From contig OX442317.1 of assembly GCA_949358305.1 (NCBI GenBank), forward strand, positions 10,172,186 through 10,236,185: a DNA stretch of 64,000 nt, written 5' to 3'. A model generated the notes under the pieces. It did no database searches, was not told the DNA's origin, and saw only the letters and a program-made list of their open reading frames with translations. The DNA is from Strigamia acuminata (taxonomy: Eukaryota > Arthropoda > Chilopoda > Geophilomorpha > Linotaeniidae). Position 1 is the stretch's first letter; every line of letters begins with the position of its first letter. Of the stretch, positions 13,475 to 28,050 are shown piece by piece. The translations under genes and the position numbers were made by a program.

Positions 13475-15170
13475 GGTAAGTAGAAACGCTTTGGTAAAAT
13501 TGGGAAAAGCCAACTTAAAGTTATGCTGGAATTTCTAAGGAACAGAAATTTCAATGTTGATAAATAAACGAAAAATGCACAAAACATCCCAAATTTTTTA
13601 CCGGACATACAAGTACTTCATGATTGTTTAAACAAAGTCAGAAATTTTGAGCAAAATATAGAAAAGCAAAAAATGATAAGTATGCTGTTGCACCATAGAG
13701 GGTTAATAATGTATAATGAATAAATTCTTATAAATAAAAGAATTACAGTTACTTTCCCATTTCTGTAATTAGCTATTGGAAGGTTAAGGACGGATTGAAA
13801 GACAGTCGTGGTGTCGAAAAGCCGCGACGGATAGACGGAGAAGACAAATGGAAAAGTTTATGCATTTCCTGCATAGTTAAATGAGTTAGACTAATTACAA
13901 CTGCCAATTCAATGTCCACCAGCGAGACAAATAAAATATTTGATCAATAAATTTCTGCGGATGACACGAAAGTCAACAGTTTAATGTAACCGGGACCAAT
14001 GGTTCTAAGTCCTGATATTATGTAGCAAGTTGAATGTTAGAGCCGCAATAAAATCTCTGTCCAATAACTAATAAAAATCCCTTTCAGCACCAGGAAAAAC
14101 ATTACACGTCCCAAATCAAACTCGATGTCTCTGACTCTTTGGGCAGTTAATAAAAAAGTATTAAACTTCACTTTTCCGGATTTCCGATAAAAATATAAAA
14201 TTCCTATTTTCACGTTTTTACAAGAAAAACTAAGAAAACACACCTACCCTCTTCCCCCGAATATAACACCAAAAAAAACAAAAAAAAAAAAAATCGATTT
14301 TTTAAATGCTTTTGAAAATGTTGAATTAGAATCTTTTTCGCCAGTCTCTTCATCTAGTTTTGGCGTTTTCTCATCTACTTTTTTCATTTTTTCAAGTTTT
14401 GGAACTTTTTTTCCCATCTTTTCCCACATTTTCTGGTGAATTTTCATAAAAATACATAATACAATATTTCATTTGCACAGTTGGATCTTTTTATATTTGA
14501 ACACTTTTTGTCTCCGCTTGAGTCCTGTTAACAAGCACAAGATAAATATTAAATAAGAATGAAACTTGTGAATATCCTGTAGTCGCAACAATTGTTAATC
14601 TTGAGAATAGACAGGAAGTAAATTGAATATTTAATGCCCAGTGTGCGTGCACTTGTGGTGACAAATGCTTCACGTGCAAAGATTTCTCATTCTTAAATTA
14701 GCCCAGGGCAAATGTGGACGAATTTAAAATGTAAAGAGCAGGCGGAAAGAGTTTACACATCTGCCTCGAAAGCTTAATACTGCAGAATGTGTTGCTAGAT
14801 GTGCCAGTAGACTCAGTACATTCAACACGTTATGCGTTAGTTTGGATGAGTGCGCAGGGATTGCTGAAATGAAATGAAGACGGCCCATTGACTCCTGGTT
14901 GACCAGCAAGCGAGGAATTAACATTTCAATAAAGGCCTGTTCTCCCTCTACCTCTCCCCGGCACCGCCCTATTATCCACCTTGTCGTTTGTTTCTTCTAT
15001 TGGACGCAAGGTGTCACCAATTAAACTGCACAAGTGCAAATGGCCGACGTTTCTATTTTTATAATCACCTCAGTTGAGCTGAATAATGAATAATGACAGT
15101 GACATTCATAATTTACTCATCATTTTTTATAGAACTCAAAGTTACATCTTCAATAATGATATAAAAATAT
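13475..15170. other. non-coding stretch, nothing recognised
   Basis: No gene or transposon ends were recognised. Confidence 0.5.
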
Positions 15171-15365
15171 TTCTGTATAAAAATATATTTCTAACTGTAA
15201 AAATGTATTTCAAAGTGTAAAAATGTATTTCAAAGTGTAAAAATGTATTTCTACTTGTACTGTAAGCGTAAACATGTATTATTTCTAAGTGTAAACATGT
15301 ATTATTTCTAAGTGTAAACATGTATTATTTCTACGTGTAAACATGTATTTCTAACCGTACAAATG
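15171..15365. repeat. 20-23-bp minisatellite
   Basis: The first half has units of about 20 bp (TGTAAAAATGTATTTCAAAG). The second half has 23-bp units (TGTAAACATGTATTATTTCT plus AAG). The shift in unit length goes with an inserted ATT. Confidence 0.88.
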
Positions 15366-17820
15366 TAGTTCCTAAGTTAATAATGGCCAAAATCATCGGT
15401 GGTGACACTATCTGTGAAATAATCAGATTCGCAAGGTTAAGCCTATTATTCACAATGCTGGTCTGTTCACAGAAAGGCTGTCAGCATGAAAAGTAAAGAA
15501 GCTCTGGATTTACATTGGGTCAACACAGTTGGGTCAGGTAACTACGGAAGGTTAAATGAACCAGTTAAAATTAATTAGAAAGATGAGTTCTTGACAATTT
15601 TTCAGTTATTTTATTTTTAACTTAAAACAACCATTGCAACAACCCTTTAACATTCTGTTTGATATCGAAACGTGTAATGCAATTATGGATGAATTACAAG
15701 CCACAAACCCATCCAAATTCAATGAAATTAGTGTTTTGAGTTAACCAAACTGTGAAATCATATAGAAAGCTCAATTAAAAGCTCAATTAAACGAAATAAT
15801 CCATCAAATGAAGCAATAGTAAAGAAATTTCGAAATGTTGCAATTCTAACAATTTTGCACTTCTACATTTATTACACGATTACCAGTTACAAAATTACAC
15901 ATTACTTCATTTAACATCTAATATTGTAAGTGAAATCCCATTTAATTCGTAAAAAACTAGCATTTAAAACTGCACAATTTTTGCAATTTCCTCGTTTTAT
16001 TTGCTGGCTACACAAGCAGGGACAGACAAACCTTCAACCCACTAGAAATTCTGCCTTATCAGTACTACTTTTTATCTATCCACAGTTGCTTAAGGTGAAA
16101 TGCGCAAACCAACACACAAGACCTGATGGCTATATCCACTCCAATAAAAGACTAACTCTCAACACTTCTTCATGTGTCTTGAAAACTTTTCTAACAAACT
16201 TACTTGTACATCACCACTAAAAAAAATAAAAAAAATAAAAAAAAAAAATTTTAAGCATTCTACCGTAATCAAATCACAGGAACACGACATTCTTGACAAG
16301 TGACAAACAACAATGATAAATTTTCCAAGAAAAAACAGAAAACCAGAGCAAATCAAGTTTTTCTAACAAGTACGAGAAATATGGAAATTTTATATTATTT
16401 AAAAAAAAATAAAAAAAATCTGAAAGTAGTAATGTGAGAACTTGAAGTTAGATTCCTCAATCTTTTAGGCATTCATGGCATGGGTTGTGATATTTTTGAT
16501 GGCAGGTCGTTGCCTCCCTTTATGACTTTTGCAATGTCTAGGTTTAATAAACGCGCACGAAAGTGTTAGAAATTCCATTCCTATTCTTTTTTCATACGGG
16601 TCAAAATATCAGCCACCTAGGCTTATGTTTATATAGGGGGTTATAAAATGAGACACAATTGAGTGTCTAGTGTGCGCATGTCAAATGAAATTATAACAAA
16701 CAAAAAAAAAAAAAGAAAAGAAAAAAAAAGGCGCTCACGTCCAAGAGAAAAGCATTCAACAACAGCAGCTAGAAAATGCGCAGTAATCACATTTGGTGAA
16801 AAATTAAATTATCTAAGTAAACTTTAATGTAGTGCTAATTTTATTTACCGCAGATTCGCTAATAAATTTATCGAATGAAAAAATAGAAATAAATTCTTAA
16901 AGCTGAGGTTTGAAAATAAAATAGTTTGGGAAACCCGCTGTGGATTAATAGCGACGAGAATGTATAAATCGCCTCGAAGGACCGAATGAAAACGAATTAT
17001 GGCTGGTTAAATCGCGTCTACAATCGAATCGTAAATGCCGACAGAGGTCGTTTGTGTCTCCGCTTTTGATTTTAACGACAAAGGGGCCAACAATTCAGCA
17101 AATCCTACTGCACTCTCTCATTTGTGATTTGCAAATCCAGAAAATCAGCTATAAATCAGCCAAACCTCGACGTCCAAAGTGGTAATAGAAAAAAAATCGT
17201 GATACATCAAGAAAAGCCACAGCAAATCAGGGCTAATCATGTCTAATCAAGATAAATTCCAATTTGCTTTCGAAAAATTGGGGTTTAAACGAGCATGAAA
17301 ACGGCTTGTTTAACCTTTCGATGCAATGATAAAAGCCGAAAGCTTTTAGCTGAAGCGCTCTTGACTAATGCAGCAAAGCCAGCTTAATAGTTACGCTGGA
17401 ATCTTAAGGAGCAGAAATTTCAATTTAGAATAATTAATTAAACAAATAACCAATAACTACAAATTTTATCCGAGATGATGAAGTTAATTACCCGATTGTT
17501 ACGCGTCCACACACTCCACACGGCACTGTGAAAAAAAGTCACAAATTTTCAGCAAAATTTTTCCTCTTCAAGAAAGTGATTGTCCCTAAATGCATCTAGC
17601 CCTTTGCCTTGGCGAGTTAAAAATACTATTTAGAAGACTAAATCAGCAGACCAGTGCAGGTCTGCGAGCAAAAAGTTGGCTGTCCACCACTCTGCCATTG
17701 AAACGCAAAGATTACATAGGCTAAGTAGAGCAATGTGAGGTTACTGGTCTGCAGCACCATCGGACAAAATATGATACCGGTCCATACCATATTGGGACAA
17801 AAAATACTGGTCTATTACAT
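15366..17820. other. non-coding stretch, nothing recognised
   Basis: AT-rich with A-rich low-complexity runs near 16218-16250 and 16703-16730. No gene is supportable. Confidence 0.5.
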
Positions 17821-18255
17821 CGGCATTTCTCAAACTGTAAGGCGCGCCTCACTGGTGGGGCGCAACAGTGTTCAATCACTTTGTCGCCCAAAATTTTCGT
17901 TCCCAGATTTTTTTCAATTTTTGCCAATTCCAATTCCAACTTACTGCCAGTGATTGGTTGCAATACACCGCAGGCTAGCAAAAGCTACAAAATCCTCTAA
18001 AATGTTCACAAAAAACTCAAAATCTACAAAAGCCATCCAAAATTCTCCATTTTTGTAACCAGTCAAAACTCCCAAAAATGGAAGTTTGTAGCTATTGTAA
18101 TTCCCCAAAGTGATGAATTTTGTAGGATGGGAAAATAGTAACAATCTATGTCATAGTTCATTTTGAAAAATTTAATGCACCGATGATGAAGTGGGGCGCG
18201 AAAGATTGCCCGTCTTAAAAATGGGTCGCAATGCTAAAAAGTTTGAGAACCCCTG
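17821..18255. mobile_element. non-autonomous hAT-like element, 435 bp
   Basis: The right end, read inward on the minus strand, is CAGGGGTTCTCAAACTTTTT, a typical hAT terminus. The left end reads CGGCATTTCTCAAACTGTAA and is decayed at the outermost bases. The element is flanked by TATTACAT (17813-17820) and CATTACAT (18256-18263), 7 of 8 matching, which fits the 8-bp duplication of hAT elements. No transposase frame is present. A further fragment of the right end lies at 19930-19985. Confidence 0.85.
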
Positions 18256-19744
18256 CATTACATTATAAATAAGATAGTTTGAGAAGCGCTGGTCTAAACG
18301 ACTTCTCGAAAGCACCTGTGGGCAATTAATTGCACTTGAGGTGAGAATGTAGTTCCATTTTTTCATCTCAATTTAATTTGTTTCTTTTTTTCTTCAAATA
18401 TTTAATAGTTTTTGCCTGCGATTGGGGCAGTTATTAATATCATTTAATTCTAAATTAACTGCAATACCCCAAACTCATCCTTCACAGCCCATTCTCTTAA
18501 TAATTCATCCCAACTACCATTCCCCTTATAACCTTTTCAGTTTTCACTTTTCTTCCACCACATAAAAAAAAAAAAAAAAAAAAAAAAACTTAATCGTGTT
18601 TAGAGTTTTTGTGCAGTCATGTGATGTATTGTGTAGTTATGTGAAGTTGCTTCAATTTTTTGTTAAGCCCAAAGTGTGCCAGAGGTTGTGTTGATGAATG
18701 GATTTGGCTGAACATTGTGAGAGCAAATGGTGGCAAAATATGGGCAGGAAAAAATAAGTTGAGCATCGGTGCAAGTGTGGAGTAACTCATATAAATCAAC
18801 TAACACGTCTCACTAAATCAAAAAAATATATATATATATATATTAAACTCGACTTTTACAAAAATGAAATAAAAAAAATGCTAATTTAGCGTTTAAAATA
18901 AACGCAAATGCAAAAAAGTGCAATTTTGCATTTGATTCCCCAATTACAGGTTGAGGCGAAAGAAATCATGGGCGGTTTTTATGTTCAACAGTGTCATCAC
19001 ATGTCAATGTGTGTGTTATTCCCGAGGTAGGAGTTTCATACATCTTCTGCCTATGATTCCTTGTGACAAGAAATGTCCTCGAGTGCTACCACGTGACTTG
19101 GCAGTCACGTACATGCTCCACACCATCAAAGAATGTAATCTGCATGGAAAACAGTGTCTCCAATCTAGGGCCTAAGGCTGATAGAATGCACCACAAAATC
19201 CCCGGATGGAAGAGGCGGTGGTGAAATGAGAAAAATTGTCAAAATTATCGATAGGGGACCAGTTGAAACAATACATCAAAATCTGTGGCCTCAAGTTGTA
19301 CTGAAAGTGAATATGTAAAAGAAGTGCTGCGAGCGAGACAAGAAAAGGGAAAAGGATGTTACTCGTAAGACGTGGCTTGAAGTTTTTATTGTTTCATTTC
19401 AATTTTTACTGTTTTCTTTTTTCTCCTCCTTTCTTCTTCTTCTTCTTCTTTTTTGTTTCGAAAAAGCCGACCGAAAATTCCCTTCTGAAGAATGCTGCAG
19501 AATTCGACTAAAACAGCCATGGAATTTTTGCATAATTTGGACGGAGATTATTACGAAGAAAGAATGAATCTGTTGCCGTTGGTGAAACCCCGTCTATACT
19601 CTGAGCTGATACAACGTTGTCCTAATTCAAGCCGTATCACTGGTGTAGTGGCACAAAAAGTAGCCCATAACACCAGAATTGTAATCAAAAAATAAAAAAT
19701 AAAACACCAGGTGTTTGATTGTATTTTCAGTTAATTTTCTTTTT
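18256..19744. other. non-coding stretch with simple repeats
   Basis: It holds a poly-A run (18564-18588) and a TA run (18827-18843). A short open frame of 67 codons at 19492-19695 has no recognised domain or splice context. Confidence 0.5.
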
Positions 19745-19885
19745 ATTTCAATCCACCTTTTTGACCGATATAAAAATTAAAAATCATATAAGAAATTGCG
19801 AAAGCGAAGAGAAAAAAATAAAACGGCAATAAAACAAGGCGCAATAGCAATGTGCTTCCATCTAAATTGTAGAGGAGGTTATGAG
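19745..19885 (-). repeat. dispersed repeat B, copy 1
   Basis: Its reverse complement contains TTAGATGGAAGCACATTGCT and, after a short gap, GCGCCTTGTTTT and GCAATTTCTTATA. The same order occurs on the plus strand at 28180-28290. The family is unknown. Confidence 0.8.
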
Positions 19886-19929
19886 ATGACTTTTTCTAGC
19901 TATAGTCAATATAAGCATCACTGAAAAAA

Positions 19930-19985
19930 TTCAATGTGCAGAGGATGAAGTGTGTCGGAATGTTAAAAAAGTTTGAGATCCCCTG
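19930..19985. mobile_element. hAT-like element fragment (right end)
   Basis: GATGAAGTG, then AATGTTAAAAAAGTTTGAGA and TCCCCTG, match the right end of the element at 17821-18255 (AATGCTAAAAAGTTTGAGAA, CCCCTG). No left end was found. Confidence 0.65.
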
Positions 19986-22900
19986 CTCTAATGGAAAGAA
20001 AATAAACCAAAAATGCTAACAAAAAATCAACTACGACAAATTAAATTGAAATGCTGCAATAAAATAATTTCTATTGAATGTTTTCTTGTTCAAATTTCAT
20101 TAGCTACTCCGTTTCTATACCAAAAGTTAAAAAAAAAAAATCATTATTTCTGAATAAATTTGCAACTTTCTAAGGGTTGTATTTTTGCACATACGAAGTA
20201 CATTACTATTTAATGTAAGCATAATGGTATAAAACGACTATAATTACTAGCTAGCATATTTAACATTTGCAATTGCCAATTTCCATTGTCACTAAACACT
20301 GATAAGTCATAATTGCGCTTGATAATTTATCACTTTTAAATGGCATCAAGAGAACCCGCTTTCGATCAATGCTATGTAACAGCTTGTATTCAAAAATGTA
20401 CATGGGAGATACAAAAGCTCTCTTCACACTAAATGCATCAAAGACCTCCTTTTTCATGTCAGTTTCAGGGACTGCTGCAATTATTCTTTGGCCGCAACCA
20501 TTGTTCATTAATATGGAAGCCGATTTTAAAAAAGTCAAGCTTGAACCTCATAACTCTAGTAGAAATTCATACATTTCTGCATTTGCAAGTTAGCAACAGC
20601 ATGTGCAGCAAGATATGCAGATCAATCAACCGGTTGACCGGAAACGTTAGTGCGCCCGCAACTATTCTAGCGGCAGTGTGTACAAAATTTAAAAAGAAGC
20701 GCATGAGGCACAAACTTCCCAAAGGCCACATGTCCCCCTTTTTTGCTTGGAAAATTTTGCAAATTTAGGACCCTGAATCACCATTTTTAATGTTTTTTTT
20801 CTCCTTAGTTTTGCGGGGGTGCAGGGGTGTGTGCATGTGCACCACTGCACCCTCCTGGTCATGCCACTGTAACAGATTCTGTCAAACTTGTTGCTGTAGT
20901 GAGCTCAGTTTGGCCAAGCATATGAATTGTTCGTGTTGTTAGGAGCACATTAAGCAAGGTGATGTTTAAATTAATCCCGAGATTGATGAGATATGAATTT
21001 TATTAAACTTAGAGTGATAAAATAAATCAGGCGCCATGTTGGCAAAATCATAAGATACTAGCAGCGGATTGGCTCCCTTATAAGGTTATAAGTTGACTTT
21101 TTCTAACCCACAAGTAATAACCGTTGCAATAAGTTAGTTGCAGTAACAGCGCACAAAATAAGGAAAAATAGCCGAGAAATGTAAAAATCTTGTGACTTTT
21201 GAAAATGCCAATAATTAAACTTTTTTATCTCTTTGAAATGGAATAAAATTCCGAAAAAAAAAAGAAAAAAAGAAAAAAAAACACGAGAGAAATGAGTAAA
21301 AGAGAATTAAGCGCCGAAGCAACAGGAGAAGATTTGCATCTGGCGAAAACCGCAAGCGAGCATTTTAGTAAATTAAATTTGTTTCCTCTTTCACTTTGCC
21401 TCGCAGTGTCAGGTTATAATGAAACCAGGACCAGGTGAGAATGACTTAACGTAGATTTCTTTTTCCATTTCCATTTCCCAACTCTAGCTCAAAGGCACTT
21501 TTAAGTTTGGACTTGTTTTTCACATAACATCTACTTTTGTTTCAAAATATTATACTTGGATTGTTTGTTTGTTGCCAAAATGCCATGTCTTTGGTTAATT
21601 TAATGAATTAAGCTCGCCTTTACATTTCAATTATTCATTTTTCTTGCAGATTAAAGGGCACACCAAACATCACCTTGGCAACGTGACAAAAAACAAATTC
21701 ACACTTCTTTCCACCTCGTTCGTCGTTTCAGCCGCATTTAGAATTTTTACATTTCACCAAATTATATTTACATTTCCATAGTTATGTATGAGAAACTGCC
21801 ATTGATTGCGGCCTGCAATGGATTCAATTATTTGGCCGGTCTTACGCGGCTTACAAACCGACCAATAAAATAAATCACCTTATCAGGTTAGTTCACACAT
21901 ACTTGACGTAAGCGCAAAACTTATGAATGTTAACAATGTAAAAAGTCAGCAAGTCATCATTTAACTCATGCTTGAATTAAGGGCGATTACGTTCATTTCA
22001 AACGTTAAATGGCGTTGAATTGGAAATATCGTTTCGATATTATGCAAAACATTAATTGTATGAATAACAAATAAATGATGATATTATCCCACACGTTTTA
22101 CAATCCACACGATCCCTCCCAAGCCTGCAATCAGCTGAATACTTAACAACCATAAATACTTTACAACTGAAACATGGAAAAGAATCGTTCGATAACAATT
22201 TCTGCACGACAGAATTGACAACTGTCAATTCAACAATTTATAGCAATTCAGAAAATAGAAATAAACCAAACAAACAAACAAAAAGCTTGTTCGATAACAA
22301 TGCGCGACAGAATTGAAAACAAGAATTCAACAAAATCAAACCTAAAGCAGAGAAAAGTGGTTCAGGTCAAATGTTCAACTTTTCTTCTTGCTAATAATGT
22401 GAAAACTAGCCAGGATTGGCTAGAGTAGAAGGGAGTGTGGAAACAACAGAGAAACCAACATTCGGGAGGCGCTTTTCTATTAAGATTGGATGACGCTTGT
22501 TCAGTTTGACCCATATTCTTGTTTTTACTTGTTTAAACCCCTAAAATGTTACAATAAATACTTGTGTTCCTGAGAAGTTCAGTTAGAAATTCACACTTTG
22601 GTTCAGATTTAGTCAGTTTTTATAATTTTTTGCTGCAAAGTAGTTTTGAAAATTGAAAAATAAGTGATTAGCTGATTACTCAATTTTTGTACGTAGTTCA
22701 CTCTCACCATAAGTCCTAAAACTTGCAATCACAAATAAATAAAAATACTCAATTTCCAGGCACCTTTTTATTGAGTAGTAATATGGAACAATGGTGAAAA
22801 TGATGTTTTATTTTCTCCGTCAGATATTGATAAAAACAGCAAGTTGCCCGGTGTGTGCGGCAGATGGCATTATTTACCTCAAAATTTAGTTGAAGCGTTT

Positions 22901-25900
22901 TTGGCAGTAGAAAAAAAGAGCAAAACTTGCCCCTAAGCTTAGAAAGGCAGACCCAATATCTTAAATTATTTGAATAAAATAAAACCAAGAGTTTTACAAG
23001 TTTATCGAATTCCTAACAACACTACAAGTAAAAGTGAAAAAAAAATAAAATAAAAATGTTTCAAACTTTGATCATTTTTTTCTTCCGCCTTCACTCTTCC
23101 GCGGACAGATGGGTTTAAACAAGCCGAAACAGAGTGTCGAAAAGAGAATTTATTTTAAAGAAAATTGAAATGATTTTTTTTGTTTTTAGTTGGACTATGG
23201 AGGCCTCCATAGTCCATTCATGCGATATGAATGGGGTCAAGAAAGGATTGAGGTTATTGCCAGTTCGTTCCGGTAGGCCTTTCTCAGATGAGATTTCAAC
23301 TTTATTTTATCCCAGAAGCCATTATTGTGGCTTGAGAAGAGAAAAATGAAATTTATAAAAGTGAAAATCTGACAAAATCCCTCCAACCTAAGCTTATTCT
23401 TTTTCAAATTGAAAACACTAAACCGTTGATTGCCAAAGTGAAAAACCGAATTTTACTTTTCTGAAAAACATGTCATGTGTGACTTTGTCAAATTTGCCTG
23501 CTAATCATTAGGTAAACCAAAATGGCCGTCGATCCGTTTCTATTTCATCTCACGAACAAACCAAATTTAATACAAATGTAACTTCTCACAACAACAAACA
23601 ACCTACGGGAACTTTTTTGTACTATGGTAATCTAATAGGTACTATTCGTAATGTACCTATTATTGATTAAATTTAAAGTATACCGGAAGTTCGTAATATA
23701 CTTGTCTGTAAATAATAAAGTGTACTCTGATATTGCAATATAATATGAAATTATCCTAATATTAATGCAGAACGCTCACAGTTACCGTTGGTCCTTTTTT
23801 TGTGTTCAACATTGCTTAAACAGTTCAGTAATTTCTGTTTGATGTTCAAACCACCAAAAATTTTATGAACAATTTGTTACTCCGTGTTCATTTTAACCCT
23901 CCCCACCCCAACCTAAGATCAATTTTGACCTCCTAAAGTGTTTTAGTTTTTTTTCTTTCTGAAATTTCAAGTATTTTGATTTAACATCATAACGAACTTT
24001 ATTGTTCGTTATCCAAAAAATATTCCTTTGTTTACCCACTACTTTTGAATACAATGTCAATTATTTTTGTCACTCTTCTTTCACCAAATACCAAATTGCT
24101 TAAATTTCTTCATACAGTAATTATGAAATACTTAAGAGAATAAAATCATTTTCAAACATTTTTTTGAAAAGCTTGGGGTAAAAAATGAGCCGGGTTGGGT
24201 GAGTAAGAGATATTTTTTAGAGTTAAAAGCCATTTTTGGAGCATTAAAATGGAAATTTTTTCTCGATTCGGAGAAGTGGCTTGCCCCTCCCCCTCCCCGG
24301 ATACCGAAAATAGGGACAGGCCCATAAATTTAGGTTTGAATAAGCGTCCTCTTTTCTTATGGCAAACATAGGGTAACCCTAATACGGCGTAAAGCTTTCT
24401 TTACACATCATCCCATTTTAGTGCCATTTTAAATAAACCACCACATATCATTGTAACCACTGCACCTTTTCACATCCGCGCATGTGAATCATTGCAAATC
24501 AAAATCTACCTGCATGTCTTGCATAAATCCTGCAGTTGCTTGGTTGCACATGCAAACCAAAAAAAAAAAAAAAAAAAAACTGAAAAAAACTGAAAAAAAA
24601 TACGAAAATAAAACAATAACAACAAAACATTGCAATATCTTATTGAACCTTAGAAAAAACTGAACACAACAAAAAAATATGATAGAGTGAAGAAGTGACT
24701 TTTGCTGTACCTCAATCATTCTTCATTAACCTGTTTTTGTACTTTTTTATACTCTTTTTCTATTTTTCTTTCTATACGTTCAACTTGTTAAAAAAGAGAT
24801 CAAACAAAAACCAAAGATACATTCCTATCTGTAACTCCGATTTCAAAAGCACACTCACAAAGTCACACGAAGTCCTGAGTCAACTCTTGTGCCATCCATA
24901 GTCATCCAAAGCAAAAAAAAAAATTATTTAAAAAATTTTTTTTTTACATTTCCCAGAAAAATGTTTGAGCATTTGGGGTCGTGACCAAATTCAAACATGC
25001 CACCCGTGTTTAAGTGATGATAAACTATGATCGATTCAAAGTGTGGAATGGGCAGAAATAATCGATCTAAATGCCAATCTAAATAATGTGCAGCACACAT
25101 AGATTGCAAAATCCAATAACATTTTAAAAGGTGTTTAGTCACTTTTCATAAACCGATTCTTTATAATTACAAACAACCGATCATGCGTGTGAAATTCAGC
25201 GTCCATTTTGAATATACGTTAGACCGATGACACTGTATGATTTTGCAAGGTAAGCTCAAATATTTCTCATCGCATCAACTGATTTGACACAAAATGTAAC
25301 AATAAAATGTGCCGTCTGCTACAAAATTCAACAACAATGTGGTCAATTGTTGATGGCATGTCAAATTTATTGTGCATTCCGTATGGTTCAAAAATATATT
25401 TTACAATCTATTGCTTTTCAATTAATGCATTCCAAAATGTACAGCATTTCGCAAAATGGTAATCTATTATTTCTACACTAAATAATGCATTTCATAATGC
25501 GATTGAAAAAATTCATTTTGAAAATGCTTTTAAATGCATTTATCTTCGATAAATAATAATGTTGGGAATGCACTTCATAACACATTTTACAATATTTATT
25601 ACGATTTGTGATGCATGTTGTATGTGTTTTTTGTTTTTGATACCAGTCGTCGCATCAGTTAATGCGACCTTCTGATGTAATGTATCTTGGCGGTCACTTT
25701 CAACTTCAGTCAGTCCGACTCGAGCTTTGCAATAAAGCACACGTCAATTCAAACAAGGATTCCATTTATTTCCAACAAAAATGTATTACAAAACGCATTC
25801 TCGTGTAAGCCAACGCGTTTCAAAACACACTGCGACATAATTTCAATATATATTTTGGTTATAGGTTATGGGCCTATTTATTACAGTAATTAATAAAATC

Positions 25901-26209
25901 ATAAATTAATTTGAGCTTATTCAACAAATATGCGGAGCTTTTTGAACTTCCAGAAAGCTGTAATCAATTCTTTCTTCGATTAAAACAGATTAAAACAATA
26001 TAAACGATGTAGACTAACCAACGAATTTCTTAATTTTTGCATGTTGTGGGAAATTGCATTTCTCATTCACCACACCTGACGCTGCCCTACACCCTATCCA
26101 AAGCTCTCTCTAAACCTCTAACTTACATTACATACAAAAATCAAATACTGTTTAAACCTTTACTGCGGGCGAAATTACTGCAACCCACTAATTAGAGATA
26201 AACAAATAG
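19986..26209. other. non-coding stretch, little recognised
   Basis: No supportable gene. It holds a poly-A run at 24559-24578, a 26-bp perfect palindrome at 23191-23216, and a local duplication at 22180-22345, where GTTCGATAACAAT and CGACAGAATTGA-like words recur about 95 bp apart. Confidence 0.5.
23191..23216. repeat. 26-bp perfect palindrome
   Basis: The half-site TGGACTATGGAGG is followed immediately by its exact reverse complement with no spacer. Confidence 0.95.
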
Positions 26210-26300
26210 CAAAAAAACCCAGTCGATAGTTGAACCCAGATTCCCCGAGTGCCAGTCGGATGCTTTATTATTCGCATTAGGGGAGACTCAGAAACCCTTT
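26210..26300 (-). mobile_element. decayed tRNA-derived SINE head
   Basis: On the minus strand AATCTGGGTTCAACTATC (B box GGTTCAACTAT at 26226-26236) is preceded by TAAAGCATCCGACTGGC. This parallels the SINE at 39050-39130, where TAAAGCACCCGTCCAGC precedes ATCTGGGTTCGACTCTC. The A-box region is degraded, so it is read as an old copy of the same family. Confidence 0.6.
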
Positions 26301-27604
26301 TTGGGGCCCTAATTGAAAAAAAAATGTCTAAATTTTTTTTAAATTGCTTGAAAGAAAAGTTTAATTTGGATATTTGTGGATGAGGCTGCGCCCTTCTCCT
26401 GCAAGAACCTACACGCCTGCTCCTGGGACTCCTAAAACTCTCTACAGACCAGACAGTGCTCATCCAGACAGCTGTGTGGTCTGGTCAAGTTTGCCGGACC
26501 CAACTTATACACAGCAATGTTAAATTCCCTCTTTTTGGGACCCGAGCTATGTCCAGGCTACATAGAGTACACTGTAACATCCTTTTACGTAGTATTGACG
26601 TGTGACTATGCTTAAAACAATCACACCATGCTCTCAGTCTAGTTTGCCCTCTCAGGCTCTCTCTCACCCATTGATCTTTAATCTCAAAAAGAAAACATTT
26701 CATTTCAAAAAATTTCTTCGAAGTGCTATTTTCGCTTTAAACCAGTTCACACAAAGACAAATTGGTTTATTGTTCACACTGTTCCAGCATGAGGTAAAAT
26801 ATTAAGGAAGCTTGTAAATAATGCACTCAACAATGAAATGTCTCGGCCATTTGTGTGAATAAATTTATAAAGAAAATTTATACATTTCTTCAACACTTAC
26901 TTAAAAAGTGATAAACAGAAAACCACTCAGTATTTGTCACACAGGAAATCCCAAGGCAGATGAAAAAATAAAGTTTTTTGCATAATAAAAAATTTAAAAC
27001 AAAAAAAATGTTGAAGAATTGAATTAATTAAACTAATTCAATATCTCAATATTTGCCAATTTTGTGCCAACGGCTTTTCCTGTGCCTGTTTAAACATTTT
27101 TTTAGAGTGATGAGACAAGGTGACTTGAAATGCTGCATTTACCTTAGGTATAAATCGAGAATTCTAAATTTAACAGGGAAAGTTTGTAAGACTAAAGTTG
27201 AGTGTGTAATTTGAAAAGATGAGTGAATTTCAATTCAGAAGAAAATAAGGAAATTTAAAATCTTTCCAGTTTAGAAAAATTATACTAAAGATTAAAATAA
27301 TTATACGCTAAAGTAGAAGTCCGATAAGCTTCAATTTCATAATATCCCCAACATCCGATCTATTTAACTTCACCCTGACTCAAGCTCCTGCCATCTGCTT
27401 CCACCTGAGATTGCTGTGGTTTCCCCACTTTTCAGTGCAGATGCAAACGTTGGCGTATCAAGAAACCTCCCCATAGAATGTCCCAAAGAAAGAAATAGTA
27501 AATAGAAAATAAAAAAATATACCTCTTGTTATCCTCAACAGCAGGAGTTTCCTTAAAAAACATTATGACAAACTTTCTTTTTAGAAAGTGATACTTATTG
27601 ACTA
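26301..27604. other. non-coding stretch, nothing recognised
   Basis: AT-rich, no gene or element ends recognised. Confidence 0.5.
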
Positions 27605-28028
27605 TACCGTCTTTACCCGAAAATAAGACCATGCGTGGTGTTGTATTCCAATACAACACGATGGTGTTATATTCAGCCAATATCATGTAAGTTTGTCGAA
27701 AAAGTAAAATTGTTATTTACTCTATTAATTTGTATTTATAACTCTGATTAAAAAAACAAAAGAGATATATAAATTAACAAAAACAACAATATACTAATAT
27801 TTTTAATATTTTTAACAAATCTGAATATAACACCATGGTGTTGTATTTGAAAACAATCAAAAATCCGAATATAACATTGTAGGAGTATATTCAAATATAA
27901 CACCATGGGGGTATATTCAAATGCAATAAGCTGAAGTGATGCTATATTCAAATTTTTCAACAATGTTTCACAAATTACAGTTTTCAAAGAATACAACACC
28001 ATGGTCTTATTTTCAGGTAAAGACGGTA
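27605..28028. mobile_element. MITE with 29-bp terminal inverted repeats
   Basis: The left end (27605-27633) begins TACCGTCTTTACCCGAAAAT. The right end (28000-28028) is its reverse complement with one mismatch in 29. The terminal TA on both sides could be a TA target duplication. The interior repeats a short palindromic word around CACCATGGTGTT several times and has no coding frame. Confidence 0.88.
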
Positions 28029-28050
28029 GCTAGAAAATGTCATCTTCAGA

